Below, in pieces: positions 27,201 to 36,200 of a stretch of DNA of 64,000 nt. The position numbers and the translations under genes are program-made. Within the stretch, counting starts at the first letter, position 1. Every line of letters starts with the position of its first letter. This stretch comes from Strongylocentrotus purpuratus (Eukaryota > Echinodermata > Echinoidea > Camarodonta > Strongylocentrotidae): positions 28,853,153 to 28,917,152 of the forward strand of contig NW_022145609.1 in the NCBI RefSeq assembly GCF_000002235.5, in the 5' to 3' direction. The notes beneath the pieces were generated by a model. The model was not told the DNA's origin and did no database searches. It was given only the letters and a program-made list of their open reading frames with translations.

Positions 27201-30200
27201 GATAGACGGAAAGTTATTTCAGTATATTCGAAATGACTTTTAGGTAACTCCCTTTTCCTCCCACTTCATCAACATTCATTCATTTCATTTCATCTACATT
27301 ATTTCATGAAATGCATTCAGAAAATGAAGAAGAAAAAAAAGAAACGAAAATAACCCGTGTAAAAAAAATATTGTCGGCAAGGCAATTGTCGGCGGAGCAA
27401 TTGTCGGCGGAGCAAATGTCGGCGGAGCAATTGTCGCTTCAGGCGGAGCAATTGTCGGCGGAGCAAATGTCGGCGGAGCAAATGTCGGCGGAGCAATTGT
27501 CGCTTCAGGCGGAGCAATTGTCGGCGGAGCAATTGTCGGCGGAGCAAATGTCGGCGGAGCAAGTGTCGCTTCAGGCGGAGCAAATGTCGGCGGAGCAAAT
27601 GTCGGCGGAGCAAATGTCGGCGGAGCAATTGTCGGCGGAGCAATTGTCGGCGGAGCAAATGTCGGCGGAGCAAGTGTCGCTTCAGGCGGAGCAAATGTCG
27701 CGTTTTGCGGAGCAATTGACGGCGGAGCAATTGTCGGCGGAGCAATTGTCGGCGGAGCAATTGTCGGCGGAGCATCTGTCGGCGGAGCAATTGTCGGCGG
27801 AGCAACTGTCGGCGGAGCATTTGACGTCGGAGCAAATGTCGCGGAGCAATTGTCGCGTTCTGCGGAGCAAATGTCGGCGGAGTAATCGTCGGCGGAGCAT
27901 GTGTCGGGTTACCTAAATTCCTACCAGATACCCATTTGCTTCACCTGGGTGGAGTGTGGCAAATAAAGATCAATGTCATGCCAAAGGACATTAGTGCACC
28001 GGAAGGACTCGAACCGCGGACCTTGTGATGGACAGTCCGGCGAGGTAGTGGGTGGGGAAGGAAGAATGGAAGAGGGGAGAGAAAAAGAGGGGGTATCAAA
28101 GCAAAAGAAAAAGAGAATTCCCAAATGAAACAAACCCCAAACTTACCTCCATTTTGACAGGGCATGCTATCACACTCATTGATTTCAGTCTGGCAATCCT
28201 GTCCAGCATAACCACTGACACAGCTACATTGATAGGAAGCAATGCCATCTACACACGTAGCTCCGTTCATACATGGATCAGAATCACATTCATTGATCTC
28301 AAAGGAACAGGATGTACCAAAGAAACCAGGAGAACAGACACATGTGAACGAATTAATGTTGTCTTGACATTCAGACCCGTTCTCACATGGATCACTAGCA
28401 CACTCATCAATATCAGTCTCACAACGTTGACCTGTAGAGAAGAATATATAATATGAAAGAAAGAAAGAGAGAGAAAATTACAAAAAATGAAGTTAATGTA
28501 AAACAAAATCTGATTCACCATATTATGTGACAATAACAATAACAGTTGGTACTCTCGAACAAAATTTCAAGAAATCTTAGTATATGTCATTCGATTTGAG
28601 CTAAAGCCCACCACACATGTACATGTACCTACACTATCCTTCTGCATTCCGATTTTCAACGAAATTGTAATACATTATAAAAATATATATGGACATTTAG
28701 AAAAACAACAATTTCCTGCTTTATGTTCTTACCGGTATTCATAAAATGAATTTTAGTGCATTTTAGCCTTCTATAGTTAGATTAAAAGCCGAATCGGCTT
28801 CATACATGTATTGTAGACAATCACACTCCTGGTCTGACGTCACGTACTGTGGCTCTTAGCTTATTAAGCCTTTTCTCTCATTGGGAAGCTGGCAATTGCT
28901 CCCAATTTGTATTTTCTTAATAATTAGACTATTCAGAAAATTGGTCATTAAAATAATATATACACTGCTACTCATCCATCATAGATCACTAAATTTTCAT
29001 CAATCATCATTTTAAGTACCTATTACTGTCTAACCAAAGTATATATATACATGTAAATTACAGGGCTAGTGTTGAATTAAGATAATTGAAAAATTTGGCA
29101 ACCATTTTTTTTCTATAAAAATATCCATCAAGTATGATTGATATTCAAATTTATTACTTCGTATTAGAATTATTTCTTCTCTAATCAAAATTAATTTCAT
29201 CATCAAGGCTAAATGACCTTTAAATCAGCTCTACAAAAAAAATATTTAATTTGTTTCTCTGTCTTGATCAAATTACCAAATCCTTACTCTTCAAACTGAT
29301 AGAGCATGCAGTGTCCCATCAAACACATGTTACTATTTACTCAGCAAACATTGTGCATTCCTAGCATTGGTTTTTCGAGGATCATGTACAAATCATGGTC
29401 ACAAATCTACAGAATGTACATTTTTTGATAGTTCGCTATTGAAGGAAAAAATATTATCTAAAGATCATAATTGAGAGACCGATAGTGAGAGCAACCAGTG
29501 GCATGAATGGCCTACCATAGTTCAAGTCCAACTTAAGTCGATCTTAGTCTTTCTGAACCCCCCCCCCCCCCCCTCCCCCCCCCCCCCCCCCCCCCCCCGA
29601 CTATCACATACCTTCAAATCCAGCAGAACAGATGCATACTGCTATGGCACCAATTTGCATACATGTTGCTCCATTCTGACATCCAAGCTGATCACATGTT
29701 GCAGTGCCTCCTGGTGTTGTAGACAACATTGTGGTAGATGGATCCACTGATGTTACCTGCACTGTGGTTCCGGCAGAAGTTGGTGGTTGCATGGTAGAAG
29801 TGGAAGCCTGTGTTGTGTCTTCGGGCAAGATTGTTGTTGGTGTATTCTGTGTAGTGGATGTTGTAGATGTTGTTGATGAAAAACTTGTAGATAGCGATGG
29901 TGTGGTAGCAGTAATACTTTCAGTAGTAGCCACTGTTGACTCAACTGTGGTAGATGGGCTTGTTGTTACTGCTGCTGTTGTTGCTTGCATGGTAGATATG
30001 GTTGTTTGTGGAAGAATTGTAGAAGAAATCCCATCTGTCTGCATTGTTGTGGCTTGTGTGGTAGACGCTGATGGTGGCTGAGTGGTGACAACAGTCTGAC
30101 ATTGGTCACCAAGTGTGTTTGGGGGACAAATACAGTCATAGTATGCCACTTTGGTGCTGGTTCTATCCATCGCTATACACGTTCCTCCATTCAAGCATGG

Positions 30201-33200
30201 GTCACTGTCACAGGCAGAAACTGATAAAAAGAACAGAAAACAGGATGAAAGTGCCATATCACATACATGTACATGTATGGACCAAAAGGATCCATAAGCC
30301 CTGTGTTACAAATTCAGGATATGACTGAACTGACCTAGCTTCATCGATTTGTTACTACACTGTAATTACATGATCCTTTCAATTTTCATACACACATAAA
30401 ATGAATAGTGCAAGGAAATATTCATTGATTCAAATTTTGATGACCAATAGAGAATGAAATCTCCTCATACAAAGTGCTAAACTGCACCATTTTTTTGGTC
30501 TTTGCTTACAAATATGTAAATGCATGGCAGCTGTGGGCAACAAAGTTCCTACATGTACATACTGAGCTCTGTGTTATAGGATACAGAAATGTGAGGTGTT
30601 TACATTTACTAATTTACTTCATCATTTAAAAGAAAACATTGTTTACTGGGTCATATCTGTATGAAGATTGATTCTCAAAAAGCTCTCCACTCCCATTCAA
30701 AACTTATTCAAATGAGGTTTTTTTTAACTCAGACAGTACACGTAGGTAATATGTTCACCTGTAACTTTCGCATTAAAGTAAATATGACCAACATCATAAA
30801 ACTTAAGAATATACACCCGTAAATAATAGTATTCATAATAATGACAGTAGGAGTCTTTACATAGCGCTTAATACTATATTTCTAGGTACATTACATTGTT
30901 ATCATTATTACCCCAGTTACCCATCATCATCATAATAATTATATAAAATGATAACAATACCGTAATTAACGTTGTATAAACCGCCCTCGTGTATTAACCG
31001 CACCCCTCTTTTTCGCCATTAATGTAAATTAAAAAACAGTAGGGGACCTAGGATAGAACCTTGTGGTACACCATGTAATAGAAGAAAAATTGGAGGAATT
31101 ATTATTATAAACTACATATTGAGATCTATCAGAAAGATTACTATCAAACCAAGATGACAGACAAATTTGAGTGTTGTTCTAGTTTCCAAGTGGTGAGTCA
31201 ACACACCCATTACCGAGCTGGGAGACATTGCCAGGCATAGCGCCAGGTGGAGGGGCATAAATTGAAACTTTATATAACAAATAAAATAAAAAAGGAGTGG
31301 TTAATACACTGTTAATTACGGTAATAATCATAATTCTGTAATAATCATAATTCTGTAATTATAGGGTGCACAAATCTCCCTGAAATAGGTACCCTTGTAT
31401 GCAAATGCGTCATCTTATTATCATACTGTAATTATTAGTAATTTAATTTGAACTGCATATGAATATATTTACTTTTTGTTTGTTTAAGTAAATGAGAGAA
31501 TTGTAAGTTACACGTATAGTCCATATACATACATATCAGGCCTCGAATTACGTCAAATTTGGGTCAAGGCCACTTTTTTGAGAGGGCACAAATCCACTGA
31601 AAGGGGCACAAATGTATATCCTAAGGGGCACTAAGGCCAAAGTGGAAATTGTGCGTAAAATCACCTCACACCGTTTTAATGGGGGGGGGATTTGCAACCT
31701 ATGACGTTTTAATTAAAACGTATGTGAAAGAAGACGATTCGATGTACCATTATCTCAACTCTTAATTGTTTTCTGATTTAATTCCCGACCCTCCTCCCGA
31801 GGAAAATTTTTCACTGATTAAAAACTCTGAAAACGCACAAAAAAAGGTCACAACGCGAAGTAAAGATGTTGAACCAACGATAGGTAAACAAAACTTCCCG
31901 ATATTGATTGGTCCAAGTAAAAAGGATGGAGATGGATTGAAAAACTAAGCCCGAGTCATTACGGTTTTTGTGCCAAACGTTTCAGTCATTTCGATGAAGA
32001 TATGCTTTCATATCTCCGTATCGGCAATGAAGTCCCGCCAATAGTAATTAATTACCGGTAAGGAGTTCCATGGTGGCAATGAAGTCTCGCCGATAATTAT
32101 TGTTTTTTAGATCTCCGTAGGGGCAACAAAGTCTTGCCGATAATTATTGTTTTAAGATCTCCGTAGGGGCAACAAAGTCTTGCCGATAATTATTGTTTTA
32201 GAGCTCCGTACGGGCAACAAAACCTTGCCGATTATTATCGTTTTTAGAGCTCCGTAGGGACAACAAAACCTTGCCGATTATTATCGTTTTTAGATCTTCA
32301 TAGGGGCAACAAAACCCTGCCGATTATTATTGTTTTTAAAGCTCCGTAGGGGCAACAAAACCTTGCCCATTATTATCGTTTTTAGAGCTCCGTAGAGGCA
32401 ACAAAACCTTGTCCATTATTATCATTTTTAGAGCTCCGTAGGGGCAACAAAACCTTGTCGATAATTATTGTTTTTAGAGCTCCGTACGGGCAACAAAACC
32501 TTGCCGATTATTATTGTTTTTAGATCTCCGTAGGGGCAACAAAACCCTGCCGATTATTACCGTTTTAAGATCTCCGTAGGGACAACAAAACCCTGCCGAT
32601 TATTATCGTTTTTAGAGCTCCGTAGGGGCAACAAAACCTTGCCGATTAATAATGTTTTTAGAGCTCCGTAGAGGCAACAAGACCTTGCCGATCATTAATG
32701 GTTTTAGAGCTCCGTAGGGGAAACAAAACCTTGCCGATTATTATCGTTTTTAGAGCTCCGTAGGGGCAACAAAATCCTGCCGATTATTATCATTTTTAGA
32801 GCTCCGTAGGGGCAACAAAACCTTGCCGATTATTACTGTTTTAAGATCTCCTTAGGGACAACAAAACCCTGCCGATTATTATCGTTTTTAGAGCTCCGTA
32901 GGGGCAACAAAACCTTGCCGATTAATAATGTTTTTAGATCTCAGTTGGGGCAACGAAGTCTTTTTGAACATTACAAGTCAGGGTTGACTTATGATGACTA
33001 TAATGTCGGCAAAACTTTTGTGGATTTAAATATTGTGGCCGTAAGCGGTTTGATTTTGAAAAGGGCATTCCGGCCAGTGAGAGGGGCATGGCGGCAAATT
33101 GCCGATTGCCGGTGGGTAATTCGAGCCCTGATATATGCATCTCTTTCTCTCTCTCTCTCTACCATACCCACCCTCTTTCACAACTTTTGTAGTCAAACTA

Positions 33201-36200
33201 AATATTTATCATCAACAAGTAATTGTACTGTATGTACAAGTACACTGTAGGTTCAAAGAATTTATAGTTGTAGTTTTTTAGAATGCCTACATTTTATACC
33301 AATCATGTACTTGTTTCATTACATTCTTGTTCAATCTGTGTACATGTATGTTTAATCATTTAATCATTGTACATGTATGTCTGCAATTATTGGAATTTTT
33401 CTATAAAACCTGTCTATTGGGTTTTAACAACAAATATATGTCAGGTTACCTGTAAGGTAGGATATTTTGAATGATAGGTATAGAAGAGATTGATAGAAAT
33501 GGCACTTTGGGAAAACAAGGTATCCTTCTTCTCCTATTAGTTTACTTGATATTTTTTAGAGGTGTTGTAGTTGAGTGGTTCGAACACTTTAATGGAAATG
33601 CAAAGGTCAAGGGTTTGATCCCCAACATGCCACAAATAACCTTTGTCAAAATCATTAATCTACATTTGCCATTAAGGAACTGGTAGGATGGCAAAAGCCT
33701 GTGTGATACTAATTGCAATGGGTGACCATATGGTAGGAATACTCCCCAGGGAGTGATAATAATACCTGTAAAGAGCTTACAGATGGTATTCCATAAAGCG
33801 CTATATGAATTGAGATTTGTTTAGAAATCATTTATCATTGCAAGCTGGGACCCGTTTCACACAGCCTTTTTTCAATGACAAATGACAAAAATCAGTGACA
33901 AATCTGCTGATAAGTGATAACCAATCAGAAGCAAGGGTTTCACTAGATTATAACAGAAGCTGTCATTTTTCACTGATGACAAGTTTTGTGAAATGGGGCC
34001 CTGGATCAAATGAGCTGCTAGGTCAGAGATTACAGGTGGACTGTTGAGTCACTGGTTTACCTGTATCATTACAAGTAGCAGGAGTCTCATCAGAACCATC
34101 AGAGCAGTCTACGACTGTGTCACAGACAAAATTAGAAAATATACAGCTTCCATCAGCACACTCTGTCTCACTGAAAAGTCCACCGGCACTGCAGGATTGC
34201 CCTGAAAGATCAAACAGAAAATTACCATAATTATTTACCATGAAAATAATCATATTTATTATTATCATCATCATCATCATCATCCTTATCATTATTATTA
34301 CTGTCAATATCATTATCTTTGTTTTGACCATTGTTATCATTAATATCATTATCATTATTATTATTTAATCAGTTGTATGTAACACCCATAGCGTCATATG
34401 ATTTCTGTATGATCTTATGAATAATAAAGCTAGAATCTTGAATACTGAATTGTAGAGGTTAAATTGCAATTAACGAGCTACATGTGTAAGCATCATATTA
34501 AAACAAGAGGGATGTTCATCATACTCAAGTTGGAAACATAGAATCACACAAGGCAAAAAGTAGAGTTGCTACATTTCAAATAAAGAACAAGTGATCATGT
34601 AATTAAACACAATGCAAAATATAAAATTCCATGATACGAATCTAGGTCTATGACTAACTACATGTAGGTGATACACTAGATTTTACACCTACCGTAGATT
34701 TGAACTCTGCAGAAGGAAGAATCCCAGATTGATAACCTCACACATGAATGAGTGGAAATCTTTTCAAAATAATATGAACACTAAACAGAATTTGTTTTGA
34801 TCCACAATTGTAAATAAATTAACCTAACCACAACTATAGCATTAAGCAAGGTTTGGGGTTTCCAAGCTGAAAATGAAATTTGTATTCAAATAATGTTCAT
34901 CTTCTCATCAAGGTTCATGTGTGATCTAATCTGGACCAGCTAAACAGACCTAAAGCTTCAGTCTCTGATATTGATGGTTGTTCTGCTGTGATTACGTCTG
35001 GCTCCACTGACCGCCTCTATCATTATTAAATACCCCTAGCCCTCATGCTTGTGGCAAGGGTTACTGTCTGTGTATTGGGAACTTGGGAAGGTTCACAAAT
35101 ATATTAGTTTTTATAAGAATTCCCCATACCAAATGATTATTTCCATCTAGACTAGTGCCAGCTAATAAATAATAATATATATGCACACGGCACATATTCA
35201 TAATAATGAAATTTGAAATCAATTCTTCTAACAGTACGGTAACTAATAACATTCAAGAGAAGGTTGAGTTCTGGAAAGAGGTGAAAAATAATTTGTGAGC
35301 TTTATCATTCTTATCATGCAAGTGTGGAAGAACATCAGATAAGACATGTTCCCTGAAAAGCATGGCTCTTCAAATGCCTTCATATTCTAAATATGTCATG
35401 TAACATCGTAAAACTCCAGGGTAGGATTTCTACATCACGTGTTCGTGTAGTCCCATAGCCATCTTTCTGTGTACAGTGTTTGTAACTTTACCAAGACTTG
35501 GCCAAATTTCTTATCATTTTGATGATTACAGAACCTTGCAATACACACAAATTCTTATATGCTAGATGATCAACCTTTTCTGGTCGATTCCACACCGTTT
35601 CTTTCACAATGCAATCGCATGACCAGAACTCAACTTCATCTTTAACGATTTAAAACAGGTAGAGGTATAATGTAGTGAGTACCGAATTGCGAGTACAACA
35701 TCAACAACTACAAGCTTCAGCATCAGCATCAGTATACGGAAGTGTGAGGTGATCCTGTTGAAACTTCCGGTCGTTACATTGAGTGGTGCTTCGTTCAAAT
35801 AAACCTGAAACAATTATTGCTCGCATGGCGGGTGGACGCACATATTAATGATTTGGGTCATTTCTTTAATAAAACTGACATTTGTTGTTATTCCCCAATA
35901 CAGATGGCAACCCAGAGATCTCGTACCGTGGGGATGGCTATAGGCCTATATGTGCATATTAATATAAATGATTATGAAGGAAAAACTGTGCGCCATCTAC
36001 ACGTTCGTAATGGCGTTATCACAGTTTTTCCTTCATAATCATTTTGCCTTCGGCGTAGACTAGAAGGGATGAGATTGACGGCAGCGAGAGTTTAACACGG
36101 CTTGCAAGATTTTCAACATGGATGTCGATTTTGACCGATAATTTCCTTAAAAGGGACCATTAAACGGATTATATCAATCAAGTTAGTAAGTGGAACCGAT

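Larger units (their letters stand above)
25635..27913. mobile_element. Foldback DNA transposon with satellite-like inverted arms
   Basis: 2,279 bp. Outer ends GGTTCCATGACACATGCTCC and, on the other strand, GGTAACCCGACACATGCTCC; flanked by TAAATTCCT on both sides (25626-25634, 27914-27922). Each arm, about 520 bp, is an array of a 15-bp unit (GCTCCGCCGACAATT/ATTT), inverted between the arms. The middle (26157-27373) is unique, CT- and AT-rich, with no transposase motif. A 9-bp duplication suggests a Mutator-like (foldback MULE) mover, but that is inference. Confidence 0.82.

Noticed and set aside
27311-27916. A 201-codon reading with a start codon and AEQLS repeats
   Set aside because: It is the inverted arm of the same satellite plus flanking DNA, inside a foldback transposon.
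29704-30081. Plus-strand 125-codon Val-rich reading
   Set aside because: Antisense of the Thr/Ser mucin-like linker of exon 3.
32030-32950. CRISPR-like array
   Set aside because: The 46-bp units follow each other directly with no unique spacers, and the DNA is eukaryotic.
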